Assembly (NCBI RefSeq): GCF_900142975.1
Contig: NZ_LT670848.1
Span: 2,356,001 to 2,420,000 of the forward strand
Length of the DNA: 64,000 bases
Source of the DNA: Salegentibacter salegens
Lineage (GTDB): Bacteria; Bacteroidota; Bacteroidia; Flavobacteriales; Flavobacteriaceae
Reading direction: 5' to 3'
Shown: piece by piece, positions 1 through 8,839 of the stretch
Layout of the letters: every line of letters begins with the position of its first letter
How positions within the stretch are numbered: the stretch's first letter is position 1
Notes under the pieces: generated by a model
What the model was told of the DNA's origin: nothing
Seen by the model: only the letters and a program-made list of their open reading frames with translations
Databases searched by the model: none
Translations under genes and position numbers: made by a program

Positions 1-391
1 AAGCGTCGGGATAAGTAACGATTATCGCCGGTTTTTTACGGGAGTTAATTCGGTTTAAAACCTCGGCCCGTAATAATACATTCGCATTATCGGTTTCTTC
101 AATTTGATAAGGGCGGCGATAACTACCTGGATAGAAAAGCACATTTTTTTCCCCTACCAATTGCTCAAGGTCGTTTAGGTAGTAAGCCGCTTCTTCTTTA
201 TCGTTAAAAATCAGCAAAAAGGGTTTTTCCGCTTCTTTAAATGCATTGGCTGCAACAAAAGAAAAAGCAGAACCAACAAGGCCTTTTAGTTGAATTTTAG
301 TACGATTTTTTTCAGAAGAGACAAGGGAATCCCTCAATTCCTGCTGTTGCGGGGATTGTGCAAAGCTTTGGGCGATAATAGTTTTACTCAT
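1..391 (-). CDS. mfd: Mfd transcription-repair coupling factor, N-terminal fragment
   Basis: Partial gene running off the left edge; about 130 codons are visible, starting at ATG 391. The translation begins MSKTIIAQSF and contains LKGLVGSAFSFVAANAF, then VLFYPGSYRRPYQIEETDN. This matches the N-terminal UvrB-homology region of Mfd, the ATPase that removes RNA polymerase stalled at lesions and recruits UvrA. The helicase domains lie outside the window. The gene is divergent from the toxin-antitoxin pair at 577, with about 185 bp between. Identity rests on recognised N-terminal motifs, so I am fairly sure but cannot check the rest of the gene. Confidence 0.85.
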   Translation of the reverse strand, partial: MSKTIIAQSFAQSPQQQELRDSLVSSEKNRTKIQLKGLVGSAFSFVAANAFKEAEKPFLLIFNDKEEAAYYLNDLEQLVGEKNVLFYPGSYRRPYQIEETDNANVLLRAEVLNRINSRKKPAIIVTYPDA

Positions 392-576
392 TGGCGCAAA
401 GATAATTGCAGAAATATTGTCCCGCAACCCCTCAACATTTTTTTAACGTTAGTTGATTTATACTTTTTTCTTTGCGGGATATTTCCAAGAATTAAATAGG
501 GGATAAATTAGCACCTGACTCAAAATTTATTCATTACTGAAATGAAAAATAATGCTTAGCTTTACGAAAAGAGGAA

Positions 577-792
577 ATGGAAACTTTTCAAATTGACATA
601 TTAAATCCAAAAGCCAAGAAACTACTTAAAGATTTGGCCGATCTTAATTTGATAAAAATTAAGCCTTCGCAAAAAACCGATTTCTCTACTCTTCTTACTA
701 AACTAAGATCTAAATCGACCGAAAAATTAAGTCTGGAAGACATAACTAAAGAGGTAGAAGCCTTGAGAAGATCACGCTATGAAAGCCCATAA
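577..792 (+). CDS. Putative antitoxin of a PIN-family toxin-antitoxin pair
   Basis: Encodes 71 residues, rich in Lys, Glu and Leu and without membrane segments. The centre (about 33-60) reads like the small Bacteroidota antitoxins that precede PIN toxins: a linker, then SLEDITKEVEALRRSRY, an amphipathic helix that could occupy a toxin groove. An AGAGGAA stretch just before ATG 577 is a better ribosome site than most genes here have, and it supports this start. The PIN gene follows after 73 bp in the same direction. The antitoxin role is inferred mainly from size and position, because such proteins diverge quickly. Confidence 0.65.
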   Translation: METFQIDILNPKAKKLLKDLADLNLIKIKPSQKTDFSTLLTKLRSKSTEKLSLEDITKEVEALRRSRYESP

Positions 793-865
793 TGGGCATT
801 TAAAAAGAATGGCAATACCAACTAACATAAAAAACCATATCAATGGTTTATGAATTTATGCATAG

Positions 866-1291
866 ATGAAGAGTAAAAGAATAATCCTCGATACAAATCT
901 CTGGATTAGCTTTTTGATTTCAAAAAATCACATGGAAATTGATCAATTGATTAAAACCGAAAAAGTGGTTTTAATCTTTTCAAATGAATTACTAGAAGAA
1001 TTTATAGAAGTTGTAAAACGACCAAAATTCAAGAAATTCTTTGCTAAAAAAGATGTTGAAAAGCTCTTAAATATGTTTGATCAATTTGCTGATTTGATTA
1101 ATATTACTTCAAAATCAAAAATTTGTCGGGACGAGAAGGATGATTTTCTATTAAATCTCGCGATAGATGGAAATGCAGACTATTTAGTTACGGGAGATAA
1201 AGATTTACTAATTCTCAAGAAAGTAAATAAAACAAAGATCCTGACTTACTCTGAATTGCTCGAAATACTTCTTAAAACTAATATCTCCTAG
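866..1291 (+). CDS. PIN-domain ribonuclease toxin (COG1569-type)
   Basis: 141 residues covering one PIN domain. Candidate acidic metal ligands are visible in order: D9 in ILDTNLWIS, E44/E45 in NELLEEF, D92/D93 in CRDEKDDFLLNLA and D111 in VTGDKDLL. The last two blocks are typical of the 'PIN family toxin component' group, which cut RNA with Mg2+ or Mn2+. It follows the likely antitoxin gene at 577-792. The ATG at 866 is preceded by only a weak ribosome site. Family assignment is strong; the RNA target cannot be read from sequence. Confidence 0.85.
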   Translation: MKSKRIILDTNLWISFLISKNHMEIDQLIKTEKVVLIFSNELLEEFIEVVKRPKFKKFFAKKDVEKLLNMFDQFADLINITSKSKICRDEKDDFLLNLAIDGNADYLVTGDKDLLILKKVNKTKILTYSELLEILLKTNIS

Positions 1292-1399
1292 GATTCATAG
1301 GAATTCTTCTTCAAGTATCCTTTTATGGTTAGAATTTACCATTTCCATAACAGCAAAAACGCGTTTGGTTGGCTAATTTGCTGATAGAAACAATTTATT

Positions 1400-2758
1400 A
1401 TGGGATTTGAGCATTTTGATGTATTTGTAATAGGAACCGGTACCGCCGGGAAAGGTGTTGCCAAAGACTGCGCTAGCGCGGGATGGAAAGTTGCCATCGC
1501 CGATAATAGAGAGTATGGCGGCACCTGCCCAAATCGTGGTTGTGATCCCAAAAAAGTATTGGTTGGTTTTACCGAAATTATAGATCGCTCCACTAAAATG
1601 CAGGGCAAGGGAATTACCAGAATGCCCGAGGCAAATTGGAGCGATCTAATGACTTTTAAAAAAACTTTTGTAGATGCCATTCCCGCCGCTACCGAAAAAG
1701 ACCTTGCAGCGCTGGATATCAAAATGTACCACCAGTCTCCCAAATTTTTAGATGAAAATACGCTCTCTGTAGAAGGCAAAACGGTAACTGCCGATAAGAT
1801 CGTGATCGCTACCGGGCAAAAAGCTATGCCTTTAAAAATACCTGGCGAAGAGTACGCCCTTTTAAGCGAAGATTTTCTGGATTTAAAAGAACTACCAGAA
1901 ACTATGATTTTTATAGGTGCCGGTTATATTGGAATGGAGTTCGCCCATATCGCAGCCCGTTTTGGAGTAAAGGTAACGATGATGGATTTCGCGCCGCGCT
2001 CACTTTCCAATTTTGATGAAGATATGGTAAACTACATCCAGCAGGTTTCGGAAGAAGAATTAGGTATCGATTTTATTTTTAATGCCGAAGTAAATGAAAT
2101 TGAAAAACTGCAAAAAAACTTTAGGGTAAAAGCTATTCAGGACGGGAAAGAAGTTTCGGCAAAAGCTGAAATGGTTTTTAATACCGCAGGGCGTGTCCCT
2201 TCCATTGAAGATCTGGAGCTGGAAAAAGGTAATGTGGCTTTTTCTAAAAAAGGAATTACTGTTAACGAATTTCTTCAAAACACTACGAACAAAAATGTAT
2301 ATGCCTGTGGCGATGTTTCAGACAGTGAAGGTCTGCCTTTAACCCCGCTTTCTTCACAGGAATCTAAAGTGGTTTCAGCAAACTTATTAAACAGAAAAGA
2401 ACCTAAAAAAGCCGAATATCCACCTCAACCCACCGTTGTCTATACCTTACCAAAATTGGCTTCCGTAGGACTTTCAGAAAAAGAAGCTAAGGAGAAAGGA
2501 TACGACTATACCTTAGAACATAAATTGGTTCCCGATTGGTTTAATGCAAAACATATAAATGAAAAGATTTATGCTTATAAGACGCTGGTAGATAAAAAAA
2601 CCGGACTCGTACTCGGTGCTCATTTGGTAGGCCCGGAAGCTTCAGAGATCATTAATATGTTTGTGATGGCTATGTGTGGAAAGCTGGATTGCGAGACTTT
2701 AAAAAAGATGATCTTTACTTATCCCAGCTGGGCAAGTGATATTAAGGGAATGGTTTAA
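1400..2758 (+). CDS. Class I FAD/NAD(P) disulfide oxidoreductase, atypical C-terminus
   Basis: 452 residues with the usual order of an FAD-binding Rossmann motif (GTGTAG at 12-17), a redox disulfide GGTCPNRGCDPKK (C43 and C48), a second nucleotide-binding motif FIGAGYIGMEFA, the ACGDVSDSEGLPLTP FAD motif and a dimerisation domain. This is the architecture of glutathione reductase, mercuric reductase and lipoamide dehydrogenase. The C-terminal block where these enzymes carry the His-Pro-Thr active-site histidine reads IFTYPSWASDIKGM, so Tyr replaces His. It is therefore probably not a standard member, and its substrate is unknown. It stands alone between the toxin gene and a convergent membrane-protein gene. 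Confidence 0.85.
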   Translation: MGFEHFDVFVIGTGTAGKGVAKDCASAGWKVAIADNREYGGTCPNRGCDPKKVLVGFTEIIDRSTKMQGKGITRMPEANWSDLMTFKKTFVDAIPAATEKDLAALDIKMYHQSPKFLDENTLSVEGKTVTADKIVIATGQKAMPLKIPGEEYALLSEDFLDLKELPETMIFIGAGYIGMEFAHIAARFGVKVTMMDFAPRSLSNFDEDMVNYIQQVSEEELGIDFIFNAEVNEIEKLQKNFRVKAIQDGKEVSAKAEMVFNTAGRVPSIEDLELEKGNVAFSKKGITVNEFLQNTTNKNVYACGDVSDSEGLPLTPLSSQESKVVSANLLNRKEPKKAEYPPQPTVVYTLPKLASVGLSEKEAKEKGYDYTLEHKLVPDWFNAKHINEKIYAYKTLVDKKTGLVLGAHLVGPEASEIINMFVMAMCGKLDCETLKKMIFTYPSWASDIKGMV

Positions 2759-2794
2759 AAGTCTCCCCGACGTATCCTAAGAAGAGATGACAAC

Positions 2795-3586
2795 CTAGGT
2801 TTTTTTGAAGAGTCTGGTCATAGGATTTGTTTCTTTATTTAGCCAACCGTGATAAATAATATTGGAAAATATAGCAACTGCACCAATTAAGGCTGAATAT
2901 GCGATAAGCGGAATTTCACCAAAATGTCTAAAATAAATAGCGATTAGTGCCCAAACCCCAACCACAGCAAATTCACGCATATTTCTGCGCCAAATCATAG
3001 CGATATTAAGGAAAACAGCTATTGCAATCATAATTACCGTCCAAATTTCTTCACCGAAAAACGGCGCTGTCCAGCCTATTTTAGAAAGATAAGCTGAAAC
3101 ATTGGCAATACTGGCAACGGCGATCCATCCTGAATAGAGACAAATAGGCCACCAGCTAAAAGCCAGGATTTTTAATGGTGCATCCCAACGTTCCATATTG
3201 GTGTTCAGGATGATTTTTATAAGAGAGAAAAGAATTAAAAACATTAGCAATACTGAAACTCCCGTAAACTCATACAGCCACACAATAACCCAGGCAGCAT
3301 TGGCCAGGTTTGCTGTTAAAAACCAGTAACCGGAATTTCTTAAAAACTCCAGATCATTTTTTGCTGAAAATGCCTGGAAAAGTTGATAACCAGAAAAGGC
3401 CAAAAGCGCAAGAAAGATTACTCCCCAAATCGCAAAAGCATAACCGGCAGGGGTAAAAAGATTATAATATTCGGCGCTAAGGCTGCCCATAGTATTCCCG
3501 TTGATGATTCCCGTTTGGGAAATATAACTAACCGCAATGATTAAAATTACCGAGATAAAATTGAGTACCGCAAGTCGTTTTTCCAT
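2795..3586 (-). CDS. TspO/MBR-like tryptophan-rich membrane protein
   Basis: 263 residues, nearly all hydrophobic, with about seven or eight predicted membrane helices. The segments TPAGYAFAIWGVIF, ANAAWVIVWLYEF and FSWWPICLYSGWIAVASIANV recall the tryptophan-rich sensory protein (TspO/MBR) group, although classical TspO has five helices and about 160 residues. It starts 1 nt after the stop of pdeM, so the two are probably co-transcribed. The function of these long relatives is not established; a sensor or transporter for tetrapyrrole-like ligands is only a family-level guess. Confidence 0.6.
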   Translation of the reverse strand: MEKRLAVLNFISVILIIAVSYISQTGIINGNTMGSLSAEYYNLFTPAGYAFAIWGVIFLALLAFSGYQLFQAFSAKNDLEFLRNSGYWFLTANLANAAWVIVWLYEFTGVSVLLMFLILFSLIKIILNTNMERWDAPLKILAFSWWPICLYSGWIAVASIANVSAYLSKIGWTAPFFGEEIWTVIMIAIAVFLNIAMIWRRNMREFAVVGVWALIAIYFRHFGEIPLIAYSALIGAVAIFSNIIYHGWLNKETNPMTRLFKKT

Positions 3587-3587
3587 C

Positions 3588-4223
3588 TTAGATGTTTTCT
3601 ATTAAAATTACTTCATTTTGGGTAATCGCGTATGCTTTTTCCTCTTCATTTAGCTTCATCATAAAATTCCCGGTGAATTCTCCAAAAGCAGGAAAAATCA
3701 ATTGATCTTTTCTTCGAAAAAAACAAGGCAATTTAAGGCTTTGCTTTGCTTTTCCGTTTAATCGGTAACCCGGGTGAATATGTCCGCAAATATTGAAGAA
3801 CCCTTCCCGGGTTTCAGGATGATGGATTAATAAAAAACCACCTAAAATCCATTCAGAATGAATTTTTACGCCCAGTTCTTCATATTTTAAAGGAGAAATA
3901 ATATCGTGATTTCCAGCAATTAAAATGACTTCGGCTTCGACAGCATCTAGCCAATTTTCGAATAATTTCCATTCACTATTTAGATCGCTATGAAAAAGAT
4001 CGCCTAGAAAACAGACAATTTTAGGCTGAAATTTCCCCACTACTTCACTCAGTCTTAAAAAATTTGCATTGATCGCTTTATGAGGCACCGCACTTCCAAA
4101 CTTCCTGAAATGCGAGATCTTTCCTAAATGAACATCACTTATCAGCAGGATTTCTTCTTCCTTCCAGAAAGCGGCACCGCTGGGGTGAAGTTCAAAGGTT
4201 TGGTTTTGGAGGTTTATGGTCAT
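3588..4223 (-). CDS. pdeM: Ligase-associated DNA damage response endonuclease PdeM
   Basis: 211-residue calcineurin-like metallophosphoesterase. Motifs in order are ISDVHLGK (D30, H32), FLGDLFHS, AGNHD and CGHIHPGYRL, the di-metal ligand set. The short length, the opening FELHPSGAAFWKEEEILLISDVHLGK and the KFGSAVP segment match the PdeM family, which usually sits beside an ATP-dependent DNA ligase, a DEAD/H helicase and a beta-CASP exonuclease. None of these partners is visible nearby. It is immediately upstream of the TspO-like gene. Confidence 0.85.
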   Translation of the reverse strand: MTINLQNQTFELHPSGAAFWKEEEILLISDVHLGKISHFRKFGSAVPHKAINANFLRLSEVVGKFQPKIVCFLGDLFHSDLNSEWKLFENWLDAVEAEVILIAGNHDIISPLKYEELGVKIHSEWILGGFLLIHHPETREGFFNICGHIHPGYRLNGKAKQSLKLPCFFRRKDQLIFPAFGEFTGNFMMKLNEEEKAYAITQNEVILIENI

Positions 4224-4258
4224 TGGTTTATTTGAGCAACTCAGAAAAAAATTAAAAT

Positions 4259-4300
4259 CGTCATCCTGAATTTATTTCAGGATCTAAGATATTGATAACT
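4259..4300 (+). repeat. Dispersed palindromic repeat A, copy 1
   Basis: Starts CGTC and contains an 8-bp inverted repeat ATCCTGAA/TTCAGGAT at 4263-4270 and 4276-4283. Related sequences occur at 14752-14832 and, on the other strand, near 27375-27404. The tail AGATATTGATAACT at 4287-4300 recurs exactly at 13351-13364. It lies in the 457-bp gap between pdeM and the aminotransferase gene. It is too imperfect at the ends to call an insertion sequence. Confidence 0.6.
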
Positions 4301-4419
4301 AAAAACATGTTAGAAGCTGAAACGAGTTACCATTACGTATTTTTAAAATGCTAGTATCTAGGCTTATTATCTACTATAATTTAAATTGAAAATTGCCTTA
4401 TTTAGAATGTTCTTCTTTC

Positions 4420-4680
4420 ATTTTTTGCTCGCCCAAAAAACGAAACAAAAAAGGGCGTCCTATGTGGAGGTGTTTTTTTGGCTACAAGGCCAAAAAATCG
4501 CAAATCAGCAGCTAAATTTTTTCCAAGGCTTCAAAAATTATTGACGCTGCTGATTTGCTACACTCAAACACGGATTTTAAAACTCGCTAAGCTCGCCGAA
4601 CGTCTATTTCCTACACTAGTATATTTTTTTTATCACGGGTCTCAGCTTGACGAAACTAGACTTTTCAGACAACCTCGTTG
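4420..4680. repeat. Non-coding repeat-like element with a 13-bp inverted repeat
   Basis: This part of the gap is unlike ordinary intergenic DNA. GCAAATCAGCAGC at 4500-4512 is exactly inverted at 4546-4558 with a 33-nt spacer, and further AAATTTTT/AAAAATT complementarity lies inside. A reading frame of about 99 codons (4478-4777) crosses it but overlaps the 3' end of the aminotransferase gene, has no ribosome site and reads like translated repeat DNA. I recall similar GGCTACAAGGCCAAAAAATC-type blocks between flavobacterial genes, but I cannot verify this here. A transcribed structured RNA or decayed mobile element are both possible. Confidence 0.45.
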
Positions 4681-5835
4681 TTATAATTTATGCAAAATCT
4701 CCGTAGCTTTTTCCAGGGTCTCATCGTTTTTGGCAAAGCAGAAACGCAATTGCTTGTGGTCTTTTCCATCTTTATGAAATACGGAAACCGGAATGCTGGC
4801 CAGGCCGTGTTTAGTAATCAATCTTTTTGCAAAATCTACATCGTGTTCATCGGTAATTTCAGAGTAATCCATAACCTGAAAATAAGTTCCTTTTGATGGT
4901 GTTCCTTTAAATTTTGAGCCTTCCATTAGCTCAAGGAATTTATCCCGTTTTTGCTGATAAAAATCACCCAAACTCAAATAATGATCTGGATTTTTTAAAT
5001 ATTCAGCAAAAGCTCGCTGCATAGGGTGGTTTACGCAAAACACCGTAGCCTGGTGAAATTTGATGATCTCTTTCATCAAAACTTCAGGAGCCACACAGTA
5101 ACCCATTTTCCAACCGGTGTTATGAAAAGTTTTGCCGAAGGAAGCACAAACAATGGCTCTTTCGGCCAAACCAGGAAATTTAGAAGCACTTTGATGTTCT
5201 TCCTTATCAAAAATAAGATGCTCATAGACCTCATCGCTCAGCAAAATGATATTGGTGTTTTTCAGCAATTTTTCCAGGCGCTGCATATCGCTTTTCGAAA
5301 GAACAGTGCCTGTAGGATTATGTGGAGTATTGATTACGATCATCCTTGTTTTGGAAGTGATTTTTTCTTCAACTTCTTCCCAGTCAATTTTAAAATCTCT
5401 CCCTTTTAATTCAATTAAAACAGGTTTGCCACCGGCAAGTTTAATATCAGGTTCGTAAGAGTCGTAAGCCGGTTTAAAAACAATTACTTCATCTCCAGGA
5501 TGCACAAAAGCGTTAATAGCGCAATATAAGGCCTGGGTTGCTCCAGCGGTAAAAATAATCTCCGAAGCCTCATCGTATTTCTTTCCGTAGAGATTTTCAA
5601 TTTTGGAAACTATTTGTTCCCGCAATTCGGGAATGCCATTCATTGGTGGATACTGATTATACCCCTCCTTCATAGCTTTACAAACCAGCTCTTTTAAATG
5701 ATTATCGGTTTCAAAATTCGGAAAACCCTGGGAAAGATCTATCGCATCGTGTTTTCTCGCCAAACCGCTCATCACAGAAAATATACTGGTTTTACCGGCG
5801 GGAAGTTTTGAAGGAAGATTCTTGAAATCTGGCAT
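4681..5835 (-). CDS. Methionine/kynurenine-type PLP aminotransferase
   Basis: 384 residues if translation starts at ATG 5835 (MPDFKNLPSKLPAG), where family members begin. The reading frame stays open another 45 codons upstream, but that stretch runs back to the sdhB terminator and has no family similarity I can see. Class I/II fold: SQGFPNF at the N-terminus, INTPHNPTG, SDEVYEHL, and the PLP lysine in SFGKTFHNTGWKMGY. The whole pattern matches YbdL-like methionine aminotransferases, which transfer amino groups from Met or aromatic amino acids to 2-oxoacids. It follows sdhB on the same strand but a terminator separates them. The exact substrate is uncertain. Confidence 0.85.
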   Translation of the reverse strand: MPDFKNLPSKLPAGKTSIFSVMSGLARKHDAIDLSQGFPNFETDNHLKELVCKAMKEGYNQYPPMNGIPELREQIVSKIENLYGKKYDEASEIIFTAGATQALYCAINAFVHPGDEVIVFKPAYDSYEPDIKLAGGKPVLIELKGRDFKIDWEEVEEKITSKTRMIVINTPHNPTGTVLSKSDMQRLEKLLKNTNIILLSDEVYEHLIFDKEEHQSASKFPGLAERAIVCASFGKTFHNTGWKMGYCVAPEVLMKEIIKFHQATVFCVNHPMQRAFAEYLKNPDHYLSLGDFYQQKRDKFLELMEGSKFKGTPSKGTYFQVMDYSEITDEHDVDFAKRLITKHGLASIPVSVFHKDGKDHKQLRFCFAKNDETLEKATEILHKL

Positions 5836-5952
5836 CGCTTTATTTTTAAATCCCATTGAATGGGTTTTATTACCCGATATTCGAAATTGGGTAAAGTTTG
5901 TCTTTTTTAAATACCTCCTGGGCTTTCCTCGAGATAGTTGATTAATTTGCAT

Positions 5953-5985
5953 AAAAAATCCCAAATTCAAAAAGAATTTGGGATT
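5953..5985 (-). terminator. Intrinsic terminator of the sdh operon
   Basis: Read on the minus strand: 12-bp stem AATCCCAAATTC/GAATTTGGGATT (5974-5985 and 5957-5968), 5-nt loop, followed by a run of six T (5953-5958). It lies 23 bp after the sdhB stop codon. Confidence 0.85.
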
Positions 5986-6008
5986 GATTTATTTTATTTA
6001 AGGAAGTT

Positions 6009-6755
6009 TTATCCTTTTACACTAGCCGCAAGATATTCACGGTTCATTCGTGCGATATTTTCTAAAGAAATTCCTTTAGGACATTCAATTTCGCAGGCTC
6101 CTGTATTACTACAGTTTCCAAATCCTTCTTCGTCCATTTGTCTAACCATTGCCTGAACACGCTCGGTAGCTTCTACGCGACCTTGCGGAAGTAGAGCATA
6201 TTGAGAAACTTTTGCTGAAGTAAACAGCATAGCACTCGCATTTTTACAAGCAGCTACACAAGCTCCACAACCAATACAGGTTGCCGCGTTAAAAGATTCA
6301 TCGGCTTTTTCTTTTTCAATAGGCATAGTATTGGCGTCTATGGTATTCCCCGAAGTATTTACCGAAACATAGCCCCATGCTTGTTGAATCCTATCAAATG
6401 CGGTACGATCTACAATAAGGTCTTTTATAACCGGAAAAGCTTTCGCTCTAAATGGCTCTATATAAATAGTATCGCCATCTTTAAAAGAACGCATATGCAA
6501 CTGGCAGGTAGCGATTAATTTATCTGGCCCGTGTGGCTCACCGTTAATTTGCAAAGAACAGGAACCACAAATTCCTTCACGACAATCGTGATCAAATTCA
6601 ACAGTGTCTTCTCCTTTTTCTACCAACTGCTCGTTAAGTATATCCAGCATTTCAAGAAAAGACATATCTCCATCAATTCCATCTACAGGATAATCTACCA
6701 TTTTTCCTTTAGCAGTGGCATTTTCCTGACGCCATATTTTTAAGTTAAGCTTCAT
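6009..6755 (-). CDS. sdhB: Succinate dehydrogenase/fumarate reductase iron-sulfur subunit
   Basis: 248 residues. Three Fe-S centres are visible: the [2Fe-2S] ligands in [15 protein letters not shown] with ATCQ, the [4Fe-4S] motif [14 protein letters not shown], and the [3Fe-4S]/[4Fe-4S] closing motif [15 protein letters not shown]. SdhB passes electrons from the flavoprotein SdhA to quinone at SdhC on the inner face of the cytoplasmic membrane. It is the last gene of sdhC-sdhA-sdhB and is separated from sdhA by a 68-bp spacer with a repeat hairpin. A strong terminator follows. Length and motifs are normal for Bacteroidota. Confidence 0.97.
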   Translation of the reverse strand: MKLNLKIWRQENATAKGKMVDYPVDGIDGDMSFLEMLDILNEQLVEKGEDTVEFDHDCREGICGSCSLQINGEPHGPDKLIATCQLHMRSFKDGDTIYIEPFRAKAFPVIKDLIVDRTAFDRIQQAWGYVSVNTSGNTIDANTMPIEKEKADESFNAATCIGCGACVAACKNASAMLFTSAKVSQYALLPQGRVEATERVQAMVRQMDEEGFGNCSNTGACEIECPKGISLENIARMNREYLAASVKG

Positions 6756-6763
6756 ATCTTAAA

Positions 6764-6811
6764 AGTATTGAGTAGTGAGTATTTAGTATTGAGCTCTTAA
6801 TACTCAATACT
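6764..6811. repeat. Hairpin and direct repeat in the sdhA-sdhB spacer
   Basis: AGTATTGAGT at 6764-6773 is exactly inverted at 6802-6811. A second copy of AGTATTGAG at 6785-6793 can pair with the same right arm, so two alternative stems are possible. The block fills most of the space between the sdhA stop and the sdhB start. No T-run follows, so it is not a classic terminator. It could act as an mRNA stability or subunit-ratio element, or be inert repeat DNA. Confidence 0.7.
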
Positions 6812-6823
6812 TAAATCTCAATT

Positions 6824-8827
6824 CTATTTATAACTTCTTGTTTTCAATTCTATATTTTCAAATACCAGGTCTTCCTTATGAAGAATGGCATCGGCGGGTT
6901 TTCCTTTATATTCCCAGGCAGCAACATACTTAAAGTTCTCATCGTCCCTTAAAGCTTCTCCTTCTTCGGTTTGGTATTCTTCTCTAAAATGCCCTCCACA
7001 AGATTCATTTCTATGTAGTGCATCTTTAGCGAACAATTCCCCAAGTTCAAGGAAATCGGCTACTCTACCTGCTTTTTCAAGCTCGGCGTTTTTAGAAGTT
7101 GCACTTCCGGGAATTTTTACGTTTTTCCAGAAATCTTCTCTTAAAGCTGCAATTTCTTCAATTGCCTCTTTTAAGCCTTCTGCATTACGCGCCATTCCGC
7201 ATTTGTTCCACATAATCAGTCCTAATTCCTTGTGATAGGAATCTACCGATTTTTTTCCGCCCGCATTCATTAATTTATCAATACGTTCGGTTACCGCTTT
7301 TTCGGTTTCAGCAAATTCAGGAGAATCTGTAGAGATAGCACCGGTACGAATATCATCAGATAAATAATCGCCAATGGTATAAGGCAATACGAAATAACCA
7401 TCTGCCAGTCCCTGCATTAATGCAGAAGCACCAAGCCTGTTAGCGCCGTGATCTGAGAAGTTTGCTTCTCCGGCAGCATAACAACCAGGAATGGTAGTTT
7501 GCAGGTTGTAATCTACCCAAAGTCCGCCCATAGTGTAGTGAACAGCAGGGTATATCATCATAGGGGTTTCATATGGATTCTGGTCTACGATCTTCTGATA
7601 CATATCGAAGAGGTTTCCATATTTAGAAGCAACTACTTCTTTCCCAAGTTTTGTAATTTCTTCTTTTGAAGCATTTTTATTACCTGAAGTAAAAGCTTTC
7701 TCTTTTCCGTAACGCTCTATGGCACTGGCAAAATCAAGGTAAACTGCCTGTCCTGTTTTATTTACTCCATAACCGGCATCGCAACGCTCTTTAGCTGCCC
7801 TTGAAGCCACATCTCGAGGCACAAGGTTACCAAAAGCAGGATAACGACGCTCTAAATAATAATCTCTGTCTTCTTCTGAAAGTTCAGTTGGCTTTTTCTT
7901 TCCTTCTCTTATTGCTTTCGCATCTTCTTCATTCTTAGGCACCCAGATTCGGCCATCATTCCGTAGAGATTCTGACATCAACGTAAGTTTTGACTGATGA
8001 TCTCCGGAAACCGGAATACAGGTGGGGTGAATTTGTGTATAACAAGGGTTAGCGAAATATGCACCTCTACGGTGTGCTCTCCAGGCGGCCGTTACGTTAC
8101 TTCCCATCGCGTTTGTAGAAAGGAAGAAAACATTACCATAACCACCGGAAGCCAAAACCACGGCGTGAGCCGAGTGGCGTTCAATTTCACCGGTAATCAT
8201 ATTTCTCGCAATAATACCACGGGCTTTACCATCTACCAATACCAAATCCATCATTTCATGACGGTTATAAGGTTTGATTTTTCCACGGTTAATCTGGCGG
8301 TTCATTGCTGAATATGCTCCCAGTAATAACTGCTGTCCTGTTTGTCCTTTGGCATAAAAAGTACGGGATACTAAAACCCCACCAAAAGAACGGTTATCTA
8401 AATAACCACCATATTCGCGGGCAAAAGGTACTCCCTGAGCCACACATTGATCTATAATATTTCCGGAAACTTCAGCTAAACGATATACGTTACCTTCACG
8501 AGAACGATAATCGCCCCCTTTTACGGTATCGTAAAACAAACGGTAATCTGAATCGCCGTCTCCCTGGTAATTTTTTGAAGCATTTATACCTCCCTGGGCC
8601 GCGATAGAGTGGGCACGTCTTGGAGAATCCTGGTAGCAAAATGTTTTTACATTATAACCTAATTCCGCAAGAGTTGCAGCTGCACTACCTCCGGCAAGTC
8701 CTGTTCCTATTACAATAACGTCTATATTACGTTTGTTGGCAGGATTAACAAGATTGATATTGTTTTTATGATTGGTCCACTTTTCTGTGAGAGACCCTTT
8801 AGGTATTTTTGAATCGAAAACTGACAT
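6824..8827 (-). CDS. sdhA: Succinate dehydrogenase/fumarate reductase flavoprotein subunit
   Basis: 667 residues, the usual length of the Bacteroidota type. It shows the FAD-binding motif [19 protein letters not shown] near residue 40, the [14 protein letters not shown] block around the covalently flavinylated histidine, [11 protein letters not shown] near the active site, and the C-terminal [13 protein letters not shown] substrate-binding segment. It oxidises succinate to fumarate (or the reverse) as part of respiratory complex II. sdhC lies 12 bp upstream and sdhB downstream. Confidence 0.97.
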   Translation of the reverse strand: MSVFDSKIPKGSLTEKWTNHKNNINLVNPANKRNIDVIVIGTGLAGGSAAATLAELGYNVKTFCYQDSPRRAHSIAAQGGINASKNYQGDGDSDYRLFYDTVKGGDYRSREGNVYRLAEVSGNIIDQCVAQGVPFAREYGGYLDNRSFGGVLVSRTFYAKGQTGQQLLLGAYSAMNRQINRGKIKPYNRHEMMDLVLVDGKARGIIARNMITGEIERHSAHAVVLASGGYGNVFFLSTNAMGSNVTAAWRAHRRGAYFANPCYTQIHPTCIPVSGDHQSKLTLMSESLRNDGRIWVPKNEEDAKAIREGKKKPTELSEEDRDYYLERRYPAFGNLVPRDVASRAAKERCDAGYGVNKTGQAVYLDFASAIERYGKEKAFTSGNKNASKEEITKLGKEVVASKYGNLFDMYQKIVDQNPYETPMMIYPAVHYTMGGLWVDYNLQTTIPGCYAAGEANFSDHGANRLGASALMQGLADGYFVLPYTIGDYLSDDIRTGAISTDSPEFAETEKAVTERIDKLMNAGGKKSVDSYHKELGLIMWNKCGMARNAEGLKEAIEEIAALREDFWKNVKIPGSATSKNAELEKAGRVADFLELGELFAKDALHRNESCGGHFREEYQTEEGEALRDDENFKYVAAWEYKGKPADAILHKEDLVFENIELKTRSYK

Positions 8828-8839
8828 AAATCTTACGTA

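Noticed and set aside
1336..1779. 147-codon minus-strand frame
   Set aside because: It is the antisense shadow of the disulfide oxidoreductase gene, whose FAD and Cys motifs fix the true strand.
4478..4777. 99-codon plus-strand frame across the gap before the aminotransferase gene
   Set aside because: It overlaps the aminotransferase 3' end, lies on a repeat-like element, has no ribosome site and no recognisable domain. Treated as non-coding repeat.
5026..5458. Two overlapping plus-strand frames within the aminotransferase region
   Set aside because: Antisense shadows of a gene with clear PLP motifs; no ribosome sites.
6756..6823. Repeated AGTATTGAG units considered as a CRISPR remnant
   Set aside because: Units are 9-10 nt, irregularly spaced and partly inverted; there are no spacers and no cas genes.
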